NCBI RefSeq assembly: GCF_019393635.1
Contig: NC_057865.1
Coordinates: forward strand, 298,318,385-298,382,384
Direction of reading: 5' to 3'
Source: Dromiciops gliroides
Taxonomy: Eukaryota > Chordata > Mammalia > Microbiotheria > Microbiotheriidae
DNA: 64,000 nt
The notes under the pieces were generated by a model that was given only the letters and a program-made list of their open reading frames with translations, was not told the origin of the DNA and ran no database searches. Below, one piece after another: positions 21,716 through 32,158 of this stretch. Within the stretch, counting starts at the first letter, position 1; every line of letters begins with the position of its first letter. Made by a program: the position numbers and the translations under genes.

Positions 21716-22509
21716 GGGGAACAGTATGGGTGAAAGAGCATGATTTCTGATGTTGAGGCCTTAGTTTTAAAGGTTTCATGGAAGGGAAACATGAAGTGGA
21801 GAGAGTAAATGTTTGTCCTTTTAAGCTGGTGAGCAGGGTGTTAGAAGGAAAGGTGTCATCATTGCCAATGTGAGGAGAAAGCCAATGGGAAATTTTGGAG
21901 GAGTAGAAACAAGCTAGAGCAGAGTTTCCATGGGGCATAGTAAGAGGAGATAGGAGAAGGTGAGGGACAGAAAATTAAAACAATTGTGCTTAATGGTCTG
22001 AAAGCTCATTGCCACTGGCTTGAGATTTCTCAAATATAATTGCATGTGTAGAATAGTGTTAGATATTTCATAAGAGGATGTTAGGAAGTGCTTTCCAATA
22101 ATTAAAATGCAGACACAGCCTTGCTCAGATACAAGACTATGAATAAAGCTGCCACTTCTCTTGTTGTGCCTCACCAACTCACTATATTAGTTCAGTCATG
22201 AACATTTGAAGAGAATGGCTTGGGTTGGATTCCAAGCCCCAGACTTATCTCCTATTATCATCACTGACTCCTGTAAGATTTTGTCTAATAGGGAAGGAGA
22301 GCTTGGGGTCAGTCACACAGCAGATCAAGTAGCATCGTAGGAGAAAGAAACAGAATCCTTCAGAAGAGGCCTAAGGTATAGTGGGATGATGCTCTCTTTT
22401 GATTCATGGAGGTTTTGTTTATGAAGGAGGTGGTTTTAAGATTCCTTTTTGTTTCTTCCAAATTATCAATTGAATAAACACAAGAACTAGATTAAGCATT
22501 GAGTCATGG
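21716..22509. other. Unassigned non-coding stretch
   Basis: Unique-looking sequence. Frames at 21693-21938 and 21914-22177 (both -) lack motifs. Confidence 0.4.
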
Positions 22510-22640
22510 CTTTAAAACTTGGCTGGGCTACTTTATCAATGATGTAATTTTCTTAGAGTCACTTCATCTCTTTGGGCCTCAGTTTCCCCTTTTATTAAGT
22601 GATTTTTCCTCTCTTCCTATAACTATCACCTTAGGATTCA
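22510..22640 (+). mobile_element. MIR fragment
   Basis: 'cttagagtcacttcatctct' followed by 'ttgggcctcagtttcccctt' is the MIR CORE. Flanks are decayed. Confidence 0.6.
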
Positions 22641-22654
22641 AAGTGTAATTAGCT

Positions 22655-23084
22655 CATATTTATTCATCATTACTATCATGAAATAGGTCTGCCCCCTATT
22701 CAGTCTCTCCTACATGCTGCCAGGCTTATTTCCCTTCTATATAGATCTAATAAGGCCATTCCTCAACTGAAAGCACTGTAGTGGCTCCCTTTCTACTGCT
22801 ACCCAAGAAATGTTTGAATTCCTTGGTTTCTCATTCAAGGTCCCCCTTCCCCACCATCTCTTTTGAAGTTTATCTCCCTCTGAGTCCTCAGTTCTAGACA
22901 GTCTGACTAATACTGGACATGACTTGTATTCTCCTTCCTCCATGGCTTTGCTTAGGCTACTTCCTATGCTTACAATACTCCCCTTCTCTTTACTGACTTA
23001 TTGAATCTCAACCAATACCTTAAATTCTAACTCCATGGGTACTTTTTTCAGGCATCATTCCTGATTATAGAAGAGGGTGTAGGA
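22655..23084 (+). mobile_element. LINE-2 relic, left part
   Basis: 'ttcctcaactgaaagcactg', 'gtggctccctttctactgct', 'ttctcattcaaggtccccct', 'gctttgcttaggctacttcc' follow the L2 3' region. It resumes after the MIR at 23263. Confidence 0.7.
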
Positions 23085-23262
23085 AAAGAGTGATGGATTT
23101 ATTCTGAGAGGATCTGGGTTCCAACTTCAGCTCTGCCACTCACAACCTATATGATCTTAGGCAAGTCACCTCCACTTTCTGGGCCTTGGTTTCTGTATCT
23201 GTAAAATGACAATGGTAGCACTAGGTGACTTCCAAATTTCCACTGAGCTATAAATTAAGGTC
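23085..23262 (+). mobile_element. MIR inserted in LINE-2
   Basis: 'aagagtgatggatttattct', 'ctgggttccaacttcagctc', 'ttaggcaagtcacctccact' and 'ttggtttctgtatctgtaaa' follow the MIR order. It divides an L2 copy. Confidence 0.75.
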
Positions 23263-23425
23263 CCTAATCTTACAGAGCAGCCATGCAGTGATTTTTTTTA
23301 TAATTACTTGTGTTTGTATATTTTTCTCCAACTAGACTGTGAACACCAGACATGCAGGAAATATATTTTGTCTAAACTTTCCCCCTCATCTCACAAAACA
23401 GTCCTCTGTACTCAGGAGGGGCCTG
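23263..23425 (+). mobile_element. LINE-2 relic, right part
   Basis: 'cttgtgtttgtatatttttc' and 'ctagactgtgaacaccagac' are the L2 3' terminal phrases continuing from the left part. Confidence 0.6.
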
Positions 23426-23639
23426 ATATACGTTTGGCAAAATTGCAGAAGTAATAGGGTAGTGGTTTTCATAGGAACTGTAATTAAGAAACTCCTTAGG
23501 AATCATCTCAAATCCTGCTGTCTAGAATAGGCCCTATAAAAGACTATGAAGTTGGTAGGGTTGTCTTTGCTGCCCCTGTCTCTCATCCAAGCACCTCCTC
23601 CATCAAATAGATGGCTATCTATCCAATGTTTGTTGATTT

Positions 23640-23815
23640 CAGGGTACCATGGAAAAAGCACTGGATTTAGAGTCTGAAGGCTTGTTTTCAAATCTTGCTT
23701 CTGAAGGCCACTACTTGAGCCTCATTTTCTTCAACTACAAAATGGGGGCTTTGGATTAGATGGCCCTTAGGTCCATTCCAGCTTTATATTTGTGAATTTA
23801 TAAATATTTCCCCCA
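23640..23815 (+). mobile_element. MIR-type relic
   Basis: 'aagcactggatttagagtct', 'cctcattttcttcaactaca', and the end 'attagatggcccttaggtcc' with 'attccagctttata'. This is a common MIR/CR1-like 3' arrangement. Confidence 0.65.
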
Positions 23816-24004
23816 GTGTGAAGGCACCAAAGTTCTTACCTTGTACTACAGATGTCCATATTCATTTCCCGTTTTTCCTTCCGTGCCACTTCCTCCACTT
23901 ACCTTTCTTCATTTTAGTATATAGCACTCTAGCTTCTTAAAAAAACCCCATATTTGGGAGCTACAACATATATAAGTGAGAGAGGATGAGATATAGCATA
24001 AAAC
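23816..24004. other. Unassigned
   Basis: C/T-rich, unassigned. Confidence 0.35.
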
Positions 24005-24087
24005 TATTAAGGTAAGTCAGAAGCAGATGTTACAGAGCTTTGAATATTAGCCTGAGGGGGTTATTTTATTTGAAATGCAATAGGGAA
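24005..24087 (+). mobile_element. Ancient repeat (family unassigned), left half
   Basis: 'gagctttgaatattagcctg' and 'atttgaaatgcaataggga' match a widespread ancient mammalian interspersed sequence. Its continuation is found at 27660, on the other side of the L1-type insertion. Confidence 0.6.
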
Positions 24088-24797
24088 AGCTAAGTTGGTG
24101 AATTAGAGGCAGTAAGCAGATAAACTCTCTCAACATTCCCCTCCAAACAATTTAAAAATAATGCCTCAAATCAAATTTTGGAGTGGCAACGCTAAGAAAA
24201 TATCAGTGTGAGACATTTTTCCATCCTATAAAAACTTAGGAGGTCTGCTGGGGTGGAGGCCTGTCTAGAGTACACACATATAGCAGCAGAAGATTTGAGA
24301 CCTCTCAGCTCAAAGATGGTAAGGAAGTAAAACAACTGGCCAGGGGGGGAAAAAGTACAGGGGACCCATTGCTGGCACTAAGTGTACCTGTCACTGATCA
24401 GCAGCTCAATTGTTCCAGGGCAAAGAAGACTGCTTATGTTCAGTCACAACAGAGCAGAAGTTCTGGTCACAGTTCAAGAGCCAAGAGAAGTACTAGCACT
24501 TGTTTAGGAGAGCAGGAAAACTTCCTGAGTAAAGACCAGAGCACAGATTTCAAATCTCTCCCCGCATGATATCACTTTGAAAGCACTGAACACTTGAAGA
24601 GTCCCAGAACTAATTCTGAAAACAGTAGCACAGAAAATCCTGAAAATTTAGACAGCAGCTCCTTATCCATAAGTGAGAGTAGCCCAACTTTAACATAATG
24701 TCCAAAGCAAGAAATAGGTTGCATAATGAGCAAACAACCACAGCAAGGGAAAAAAACAAACACACAAACAAAAAAACTTGACCATACAAACTACTAC

Positions 24798-24940
24798 TGG
24801 GGGCAGCTAGGTGGTGCAGTGGATAAAGCACCAGCCCTGGATTCAGGAGGACCTGAGTTCAAATCTGGACTCAGACAATTGACACTCAGTAGCTGTGTGA
24901 CCCTCAGCAAGTCACTTAACCCTCATTGCCTTGCAAAAAA
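24798..24940 (+). mobile_element. Short tRNA-derived SINE nested in the L1/HAL1 element
   Basis: 'gggggcagctaggtggtgca', 'gtggataaagcaccagccct', B-box-like 'gagttcaaatctgg', 'tagctgtgtgaccctcagca' and 'agtcacttaaccctcattgc'. Clear family member. No convincing duplication seen. Confidence 0.92.
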
Positions 24941-25954
24941 GACTAAAGCTCACTGAATAAAATAATTTCTTAAAAATTAGAAGTGGTCAAGTGGAGACTA
25001 ATGACTCCAAGAGACATAAAGAAACAATAAAACAATGTCAAAAGAATAAAAAATAGAAGAAAATGTGTAATATTTAATTGGAAAAACAATCAGGAAAACA
25101 GGAGAAATAATTTAAGAGTTATTAAGAAATATTTTAAGCATTTAAGAATTAGAAAGCTATTATCAACCAAAAATCCTAGATCTGAAGTTTCAATAAATTA
25201 TGAAGGAATTGTCCCATTATTTTAGATCCATAGTATAAAATAGAAATGGAAATAATCCATTATTCACCTCCTGAAACTGATCAGAAAATTAAAATTCTCC
25301 AGAATATTACAACCAAAGTCTAGAGCTCCCAGGTTAAGGAAAAAATATTGCAAGAATCCGCAGTCAGCATCACACAAGATTTAGTGTCTTTTATGTTAAA
25401 GGATTGGAGGGATTTTAATGTGGTATTCTGAAAGGCAAAGGAAGTAGTATTATAACCAAGATTATCTACCCAGCAAAACTGAGTGTAATCCTTCAGGGGG
25501 AAAATAGATATTTAATGAAATAGAAGACTTTCAAGCATTCCTGATGTAAAGACCAGAACTGAATAGAAAATTTGACATTCCAATAGAAAACTCAAGAGAA
25601 GTATAAAAAGGTAAACATCAAAGAATAATCAAAATAGACTCAATAATGGACTATTTGCATTCCTACATGGGAAAATGCTTTATTTTACTCCTAAACACTT
25701 TATCATTATTAGGGCAGTTTTAAAAGAGTATACATAGAGAAAAGACATGGTTGTGAGTTATGCTGGAATGATCTCCAAAAAATGAAGGGGTGCCAAAAAA
25801 GAAATGCTCTAGAAGAAGGGGAAAAGGAGAATTAGAGTGGAGACATTTTTCTCACATAAAAGAAGTATACAAGGAAGAGCTCTACAGTGAATGAGAAAAG
25901 AGTGGGGTGGGCAATGGTTAAAACTCATTCTCATTAAAATTGATTCAAAGAGGG

Positions 25955-26092
25955 AAGGATATATATATATATTTACATATATACATAAATAGATACATTT
26001 ACATCTACATCTATGTCTATGTCTACATCTACATACATATATACATACATACATACATACATATACATACATAGGTATACAAACATTCAGTT
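25955..26092. repeat. TA, CATC and ATAC microsatellite
   Basis: Runs of ta, then acatct/atgtct hexamers, then atac tetramers, inside the retrotransposon relic. The Cys/Tyr/Arg-rich antisense frame is an artefact. Confidence 0.9.
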
Positions 26093-27659
26093 GTATATAG
26101 AAATATTATATCTTACCCTATAGGGAAAAAGGAGAGGAAGGAGATAAGAAAAAGGAGAAAAAAATGATAAAAGGAAGGGTGGAGTAAGGGAGACAGTGGT
26201 TAGAAGCAAAATAGATGTTTGAGTAGGTACAGGATTAAAAAGAGGGAAAGAAGGATAAACAGAAAAAAATAGGATTGAGGGGAAATGCACAGCTAATAAT
26301 CATAACTGAGTACAAATGAGATGATCTCATCCATAAAATGGAAGTGGATAGCAGAATAAATTAGAAATCAGAATTCAACAATACATTGTTTACAAGAGAC
26401 ACACTTGAAACAGAAAGACAGAGAGAGTTAAAATAAAGGACTGAAGTAGAATCTAATATGCTTCAGCTGTAGGAAAAAAAAAAAAAACCACAAGGGTAGT
26501 AATCATGATTTCAGACAAAGCAAAAGCAAAAATAGACCTAATTAAAAGAGATAATCAGGAAAACTACATTTTGCTAAAAGGTACCATAGTATCTTTGATG
26601 TAATATCAAAAATGTTTATAAGTAAGTTTCTCTGATAAAGGCTTAATTTTTCTCATATATAGGGAATTGAGCCAAATTTACAAAAAATAAGATACATTCC
26701 CCAAATGATAAATAGTCAAATGAGATGAACAGGCAGATTTCAGAAGAAATCAAAGCTATCTACAATCATATAAAATACTTTAAATCACTATTGATTAGTT
26801 AAATGAAAATTATAATATCTCTAAGGTACCAACTTTCACCTATTAGAAATAATGAATGCTGGAGAGGATGAAGGAAAATAGGTACACTAATGAATTGTTG
26901 GAGTAGTGAACTGGTTAAGCCATTCTGGAGAACAATTTGGAAGTATGCCAAAAGAGCTATAAAACTATGCATGTCCTTTGATGAACTAATAGCACTACTC
27001 AACTTGTGCCCCAAAGACATCAAAGGGAAAAGAGAAGGACCTATATGTGCAAACATATTTATAGCATCTATTTTTGTGATGGCAAAGATTTGAAAATCGA
27101 GGGAATGATCATCAATTGGGGAATGGCTGAACAAGTTGTGGCATTTGATTATGATGGATTACTATCATGCTGTGGGAAGTGAGGAGGGGGGTGACTTCAG
27201 CAAAACATGGCAAGACCTATATGAACTAATGCAAAGGGAAGTAAGAAGAACTGTGAGACCATTGTGCACAGTAATAACAATGTTGTGATGAGGACCAAAT
27301 GTGAAATACTTGGCTACTCTGATCAATACAGTGATCCAAGATAATTCCAAAGGACTCATGATGAAAAAATGCTATCTACCTCCCAAGGGAGAACTGATCA
27401 ATTGAGTGCAAATTGAAGTATAATTTAGTCACTTTATGTTCTTTGTTTGATTTTAAAAACACACAATATGTCTAAAATGGGATATGTTTTTTCATGATTT
27501 TACATGATATCATATTGTTTGCCCTCTCAGTGAATATGGTAGAATGTGGGAGGGAGGGAGAAAATTTGGAATTCAAAATTTAACAAGAAAAGAATGCTAA
27601 AAATAAATAAATAATAAATTGATTTAAAAAATTTTTAAAAGGCAAAAAATCCCCACAAC

Positions 27660-27860
27660 AATAGGGAGCTACTATGTTTAACAGAGTCAGACCTATACTT
27701 TATGAAAATTACTTTAGCTGTGGGGTAGATGGTTTGGAATGGACAAAGACTGGAGCGGGGTGGGGTGCTAATGAAAAGGCTATTGTCATATTCTTAATGA
27801 GAAGTGTTGAAAGCCTGAGCTACAATAGTGTTTGTGTGGGCAGAGGATGCAACAGATTCT
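27660..27860 (+). mobile_element. Ancient repeat (family unassigned), right half
   Basis: 'caatagggagctactatgtt', 'gagtcagacctatactttat', 'gaaaattactttagctgtgg', 'gatggtttggaatggacaaa', then 'ggctattgtcatattcttaa'. This order matches the known continuation of the sequence at 24005, so the pre-insertion locus can be read across the L1-type element. Confidence 0.65.
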
Positions 27861-27876
27861 TTGATGGTGAAGTTTT

Positions 27877-27894
27877 TCCTTTACATTAGTATTT
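27877..27894. repeat. Left target duplication of SINE
   Basis: tcctttacattagtattt, repeated without mismatch at 28052-28069. Confidence 0.95.
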
Positions 27895-28051
27895 GTTTTT
27901 TTTTTTTTTTTTTTTTGCAGGGCAATGGGGTTAAGTGACTTGCCCAGGGTCACACAGCTAGTAAGTGTCAAGTGTCTGAGGCCGGATTTGAACTCAGGTA
28001 CTCCTGAATTCACGGCCGGTGCTTTAACCACTGCGCCACCTAGCTGCCCCC
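27895..28051 (-). mobile_element. Short tRNA-derived SINE, antisense, with 18-bp duplication
   Basis: The T-run (antisense A-tail), 'gcagggcaatggggttaagt', 'gtcacacagctagtaagtgt', 'gatttgaactcaggtactcc', then 'cgccacctagctgcccc'. The exact repeat tcctttacattagtattt flanks it at 27877-27894 and 28052-28069. CpGs remain in 'cacggccggtg' and 'ctgcgcc', so it is among the younger copies. Confidence 0.97.
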
Positions 28052-28069
28052 TCCTTTACATTAGTATTT
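28052..28069. repeat. Right target duplication of SINE
   Basis: Exact match to 27877-27894. Confidence 0.95.
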
Positions 28070-28904
28070 AACCCATTATTCCTATAGTGTAATATCCTGC
28101 AATCATGCATGTTTACACGCGTGCACACAAACACACATGCACACACATTTTTCTTCCTCTTTCCATTGTGACACAAGTCAGGAAGTTCTTCAAATTACCT
28201 CTTGCAGAATCATCTCTCATTGGAAAACCCAGAGAGATTTCTGGCCTTCCTATTTATCTCAGAAACCTCAATGACCACATGATAAATCTGTCCCCTATGT
28301 CTCCAACCCTGAGCATCATATATCTGAATGAGTCCTTTGAAGAATGATGGGCCCTTGCCCTAGACAGTGAGCTGAGAGGAGTGGGTTCCCAGAGGACAGC
28401 CAAGGAGCAGACTGCTCACTCAGAATTTGTAATGTTAAGCTGTCCCTTTAGAGTATGGGAGTGTTGTAGGGGATGTTGGGTCTCTAGGTGTATTTTGCCT
28501 GAAGATGTATGGCTTGAAATAGAAAATCTATAAAAAGAACAGCCGATAGCCAGATATGATAAGTACTCACCCTTGATTGTCCCCAGTTGAAACCTCTTGT
28601 ACATAAAATAATAATTTTTCTTTTTAATTTGCCTCTATTGACTCAATTGGGCTGGTCTCTCAGGGCCTAGGTTGAGTAGATAATTAAACAAGGGATGGTG
28701 AAGGCCTCCATGTACACTGTCGAAGCCATGCTTATTATAGATCCAGCAACAAATGGAACGTGCACTAATTAAGTGTCTGTGTAAAACACTGGGCTCCTGT
28801 TTAGATGTGACCCAGCCCTTGACCCCAGAGAGTGCACAGTCTAGTCCTAGGTTGGAGTTGAATTACAATATAAAATTACATTATAAGTAACAAATATTGA
28901 TTGA
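28070..28904. other. Unassigned; CA-rich patch and possible L2 words
   Basis: A CA-rich patch lies at 28105-28150. 28190-28340 has weak L2-like composition. No gene supported. Confidence 0.4.
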
Positions 28905-29125
28905 TTAATTAAGTAGAACATGGAGGAATAAAAACCTTACTGGGTGAGAGTGAGGGACCAGGGTAAGGCATCACTGACTGGAGCATCCTTGAGAAGTTAT
29001 CCTTAGAGTTGGTTATTGAAGAAGGGATTGGGATTCCACATGGAAGAGGGGCTGTATACTGCATAGAGGGAACATATTGAATAAAGACATGGATGTGGAT
29101 GAGCAAGTGTGGGACATTTCAGGGG
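28905..29125 (+). mobile_element. Ancient repeat (family unassigned)
   Basis: 'tgaagaagggattgggattc', 'catggaagaggggctgtata', 'aataaagacatggatgtgg' match the ancient family phrases about a shortened 'tgtgcaaaggcatggagg'. Same family as 30.9, 35.5 and 46.9 kb by content. Confidence 0.5.
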
Positions 29126-29149
29126 ACAGAGAGTCGTATATATCGGTCA

Positions 29150-29335
29150 CTGATTGGATCACAGATTTACACCTGGATGGAACCTAGGGGTCTTTTATTC
29201 TAACCTCTCTACCTCATAAATGAGTAAAATGAGCCCTGAGGAAGTGAGTTGATTAGCAACAAGGTTGTACAGATAGTAAGTATCAGAGAAAGACCTGAAG
29301 CCAAGTCCAGTATTTCTACTGTACTGGTCTAAATG
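29150..29335 (-). mobile_element. MIR-like relic, antisense
   Basis: 'attggatcacagatttacac' then 'ctggatggaacctaggggtc', 'aaatgagtaaaatgagccct', 'gaagtgagttgattagcaac', 'agacctgaagccaagtccag'. A common antisense MIR layout. Confidence 0.6.
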
Positions 29336-29379
29336 GAACATAGAGTCTACAGAGGGGAGGGATATAAGAGAATGGAGGA

Positions 29380-29490
29380 AGAAGGGAGCATGGGGCCAGA
29401 TGGTGGAGGACTTTGGCTGGCAGGCAGAGAATCTTGAACCTTACTCAGGGATGGAATAGGGAGTCACTGGATATCATCTCAATGCCCATC
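29380..29490 (+). mobile_element. Ancient repeat (family unassigned)
   Basis: 'gactttggctggcaggcaga', 'gaatcttgaaccttactcag' and 'ggaatagggagtcactgga' align with 24050-24087 plus 27660-27675 of the same family. Confidence 0.55.
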
Positions 29491-30133
29491 CTTGGTGCAT
29501 TCCCAGAGAATTCCCTGTGTATTTGAAAAGGGGACAAGAGCATGGGGAGGGTGCCTCCTGGAAGATGTCTTAGACACCATCTTTGCCAAGCATGAGAAAA
29601 CTGATGTTGAGAGGAAAGGGGGATCCACTTAGGGTTACTCAAGAAGTAAGTGGGAGGTAAGACTTTAAATTTGGATTTTCTGGTAAACGTATGTTGGCTT
29701 TTGCTGCAGTGTGGAGATATGTGCTCTTAAGAAATATGATTGCTTTTCCTTGGAAATCAGATTATGAAGCTCATTCTCAGATGTGCTCATATTCTGCTCT
29801 TCCCAGGAGAAGGAGGCGTACCTGAAGGACAAGAGGATGTGACAGAGCAGAAGGCCACTCCTTGATTTCCTCCCATCAGTGGTTCCCTCACTGGCCACTC
29901 TCCCCACATACTGTGGGGCCAGTCAGACAAGATTTGCCCATGTGCCAAGGCTGATCCCACTTCTTTCAAATGTTTGTGAGCCCATGACCGTGTAAGACAC
30001 TGCAACCACCTAATGATTTATTAATGATATCGCCCAGCAGGGCTTGGAATGGCTCCTACTGAGATAGATATATAGAAAGAAAGATTCTCTCCAAAGTCCA
30101 AAGCTTATAATCCTAAATCCCACACCAGGAATG

Positions 30134-30138
<5 letters not shown>
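29491..30138. other. Mostly unassigned; MIR fragment near 29570-29665
   Basis: 'gagaaaactgatgttgagag' and 'gtaagtgggaggtaagactt' are antisense MIR words. The remainder is unassigned. Confidence 0.4.

Positions 30139-30203
<65 letters not shown>
30139..30203 (+). repeat. Pure (GA)n microsatellite, 65 bp
   Basis: Uninterrupted ga dinucleotides, preceded by aaaaa and followed by gagcttactt. Confidence 0.98.
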
Positions 30204-30211
<8 letters not shown>

Positions 30212-30504
30212 CTCTCTGCAGATAGAGCTGCATGTTGAAATTTTTACTGTCTTTTAATGCCACCTATTCCAGGAAGCCTTCACGGATCTGGTTTTAGTGG
30301 CTCAGATCTGAACCAGTGCTGTATTTGCCCCCTCTCTGACACATGATCAGGTATAGTGGACATGGATTTTTTTGTCTCTGTAGATTTGCTTCAATCAATC
30401 AATTTCCAAGTATTTATTGTTTCCTGTGTCCCAGGAAAAGAATGAAATGGGTGGGTGAGAACAGCCTGTTCCAATGGCCATGAAGGTAGCTGAAGCAGGT
30501 GCTA
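30204..30504. other. Unassigned
   Basis: No recognised element except 'ccaagtatttattgtttcct' near 30405, a weak tail-like word. Confidence 0.35.
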
Positions 30505-30730
30505 TGGAACACTTGGAGCTTAGTCCGACAGGGAAGACTCCAAGGTCATCCACTACATCCCTTGTCATTAACAGTCATCCTGATTTTTCCCTTGTCACTG
30601 GACTTTGGTGATTCTGGAAGAGAGAGTGAGACTGATGACTGTGTGACTCTGTCTCACTTAAATCCACTTCAAGAGCAACTCAAGACATCACATGTGGTGT
30701 CATTGGTTCTCTTCAAAAATGAAGGACAAG
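30505..30730 (+). mobile_element. Long tRNA-derived SINE relic (variant), left part
   Basis: 'cactggactttggtgattct', 'ggaagagagagtgagactga', 'ctgtctcacttaaatccact' and 'atgtggtgtcattggttctc' are the 3' half of a variant long SINE. It ends in a copy of 'caaaaatgaaggacaag', where the short SINE was inserted. Confidence 0.75.
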
Positions 30731-30888
30731 GGCAGCTAGGTGGCATGCTGGATAGAGCACCGGCCCTGGAGTCAGGAGGACCTGAGTTCAAATCTGTCCT
30801 CAGACACTTAACACTTACTAGCTGTGTGACCCTAGGCAAGTCACTTAACCCCAATTGCCTCACCAAAAAAACAACAACCCCAAAACAA
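30731..30888 (+). mobile_element. Short tRNA-derived SINE inserted in a long SINE
   Basis: 'ggcagctaggtggcatgctg', 'gagcaccggccctggagtca', 'gagttcaaatctgtcctcag', 'gtgtgaccctaggcaagtca', then an A-rich tail. Flanking words aaaaatgaaggacaag (30715-30730) and aaaaatgaaagacaag (30889-30904) differ at one base and are the target duplication. Confidence 0.95.
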
Positions 30889-30934
30889 AAAAATGAAAGA
30901 CAAGAGCAACAATATCTACTCATAAAGAGATGGC

Positions 30935-31330
30935 ATTCTAATGAGAGAAATAGATATACATATGTATGCATGTGTGCATATGTGTATATATACATATATA
31001 TATGTGTGTGTGTGTGTGTTTGTGTGTGTATTTAACTGCAACTACAAAGTAACTGAATACAAGGCAGTTTGGCAGAGAGGGCATTAGAAATTGGGGAGGG
31101 GCAGGGAGAAGAGGTTCTTGCAGAAGATGCTGCTCAAGCTGTATCTTCAAGGAAACAATGGACTCCATGAGGCAGGCTCAAGTAGGGCAGACATTCCATT
31201 CATGGAAGACAGTCAGGGCAAACGAGGAGAGATGGTAAATGGAGTGTCGTGGGTGAGAAGCAAAGAGAAGGTCATTTTGTCTGGATCAGGGGTGGGAGTG
31301 ATCCTGGCAGCTCCAGTAGGTGAGGACCAT
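30935..31330 (+). mobile_element. Ancient repeat (family unassigned) with internal microsatellite
   Basis: 'ggcattctaatgagagaaat', 'gcagtttggcagagagggca', 'gtatcttcaaggaaacaatg', 'gacattccattcatggaaga', 'ggtaaatggagtgtcgtggg' follow the known order of the ancient family, with a TATG/TG array at 30955-31031 inside. Confidence 0.55.
30955..31031. repeat. ATAC/TATG/TG microsatellite
   Basis: Mixed tatg, tatata and tgtgtg units. It inflates the open frames at 30499-31035 (+) and 30669-30995 (-), which are otherwise SINE sequence. Confidence 0.9.
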
Positions 31331-31439
31331 TGTGTTATCCAACCTCTGGCTCTAGTGCAGTCCTTAGCCCAGGGCTTTGTTCTAAATCCTTAATGACTAT
31401 GTATGGATTTGAAGGAATGAATTTTCAAGAGGAAAGAAC

Positions 31440-31585
31440 TCAGAGGAAAAAGCAATATGGTATAATGCTAAAAGAGCTGCATTTCGAGCTGGAGTGCCTG
31501 GGTTCAAATTCAGGCTTTGTGACTTATTTCATGTTTGACTATGTGCCTATCCCTTATTCCCTCAGTTTCCCCTTTGAAATGAAGG
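31440..31585 (+). mobile_element. MIR relic, interrupted at its CORE by the 7SL copy
   Basis: 'gcaatatggtataatgctaa', 'gcctgggttcaaattcaggc', 'tgtgacttatttcatgtttg', 'ccctcagtttcccctttgaa' are the MIR head and CORE. The element stops where the 7SL sequence begins. Confidence 0.65.
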
Positions 31586-31874
31586 ATCGCAGGCATGGTG
31601 GCAGACACCTGTAACTCTAGCCACAGGGAGGCTGAGGCTAGGGCAATGCTTGAGTTTGGGAGTTGTGAGATACAGTCTGAGATACAGAGATAGGTCTGAA
31701 ATTGAGAGAGTGCATCCACTGAGTCTGGCCCCCATGTGATAAACCCTCTGGAGCAGAGGGTTAGCAGGCCTTGGCCTAAGGAGGGGCAAACTGGCTCAAA
31801 TCCAAAAGCTTGGGATTGGCCTGTGAGAGGCCACTGTACTCCCAGCCTGGATTAGTTAGGAAGACCCAATCTCA
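31586..31874 (+). pseudogene. RN7SL: 7SL RNA (SRP RNA) pseudogene, nearly full length
   Basis: 7SL is the RNA scaffold of the signal recognition particle. This copy carries both ends and much of the middle. The 5' Alu domain reads 'ggcatggtggcagacacctg' then 'gggaggctgaggctagggca' and 'gcttgagtttgggagtt'. The S domain has 'gtgcatccactgagtctggc' and 'ttggcctaaggaggggcaaa', matching the conserved 'ttgcctaaggaggggtgaac'. The 3' Alu domain reads 'cctgtgagaggccactgtac' and 'tcccagcctggattagttag', ending at 'gacccaatctc'. About 30 nt around the S-domain distal strand (the 'ggtcaaaactcccgtgctgat' region) are missing, and a 'gagatacag' duplication lies near 31670-31690. Many substitutions and the A/C-rich trailing sequence indicate a retroposed, inactive copy. 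SINEs built on 7SL are documented for primates, rodents and relatives, not marsupials, so an isolated retrocopy is the simplest reading. Confidence 0.92.
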
Positions 31875-31892
31875 AACTAAACTAAAACTAAC

Positions 31893-32158
31893 CATGCTGA
31901 TAGCTAATGCTTATATAGTCCTTACCATGTTGCTGGCACTGGACATGAGGTGCTTTACAATTATTACCCCATTTGATCCTCACAACAACCCTGGGAGGTA
32001 AGTGCTATTATGACCCCCATTTTACAGATAAGGAAACTGAGACCAACAGAGTGACTTTCCCAGGGTTACACAGCTAGCAAGTGTCTAAGGATGTACTTGG
32101 ATTCAGGTCTTCCTGAGTCCAGGCCCTAAGCACCACTTATTGTACTCTGCTGCCTATG
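31893..32158 (-). mobile_element. MIR, antisense, full length
   Basis: 'gctaatgcttatatagtcct', 'tgctggcactggacatgagg', 'tcctcacaacaaccctggga', 'ttttacagataaggaaactg', 'ttacacagctagcaagtgtc' and 'gattcaggtcttcctgagtc'. One of the best preserved MIRs here. Confidence 0.85.

Larger units (their letters stand above)
24088..27650 (+). pseudogene. Internally deleted L1/HAL1-type retrotransposon
   Basis: About 3.4 kb excluding a nested SINE. Order: a 5' leader (24088-24700); an A-rich ORF1-like body (24960-25620) with 'ccagaatattacaaccaaag' and 'attatctacccagcaaaact'; a further body to ~26330; an endonuclease N-terminal remnant (26390-26570), translating TLFTRDTLE and later IMISDKAKAKIDLIKRDN; then a jump at about 26600 to the ORF2 3' end (26630-27330) reading NCWSSELVKPFWRTIWKYAK and IFIASIFVMAKI. 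The reverse transcriptase is missing. This fits either a HAL1 (ORF1-only) lineage or a private deletion. Near-identical words caatagggaaagcta and caatagggagcta at its borders are the probable target duplication. Confidence 0.75.

Noticed and set aside
30499..31035. 178-codon open frame, the second longest on the plus strand
   Set aside because: It runs through a long SINE, a short SINE and a TG microsatellite. It has no host protein content.
31586..31874. Functional 7SL RNA gene
   Set aside because: The S-domain deletion, inserted duplication, many substitutions in paired regions and an A/C-rich 3' flank fit an inactive retrocopy.
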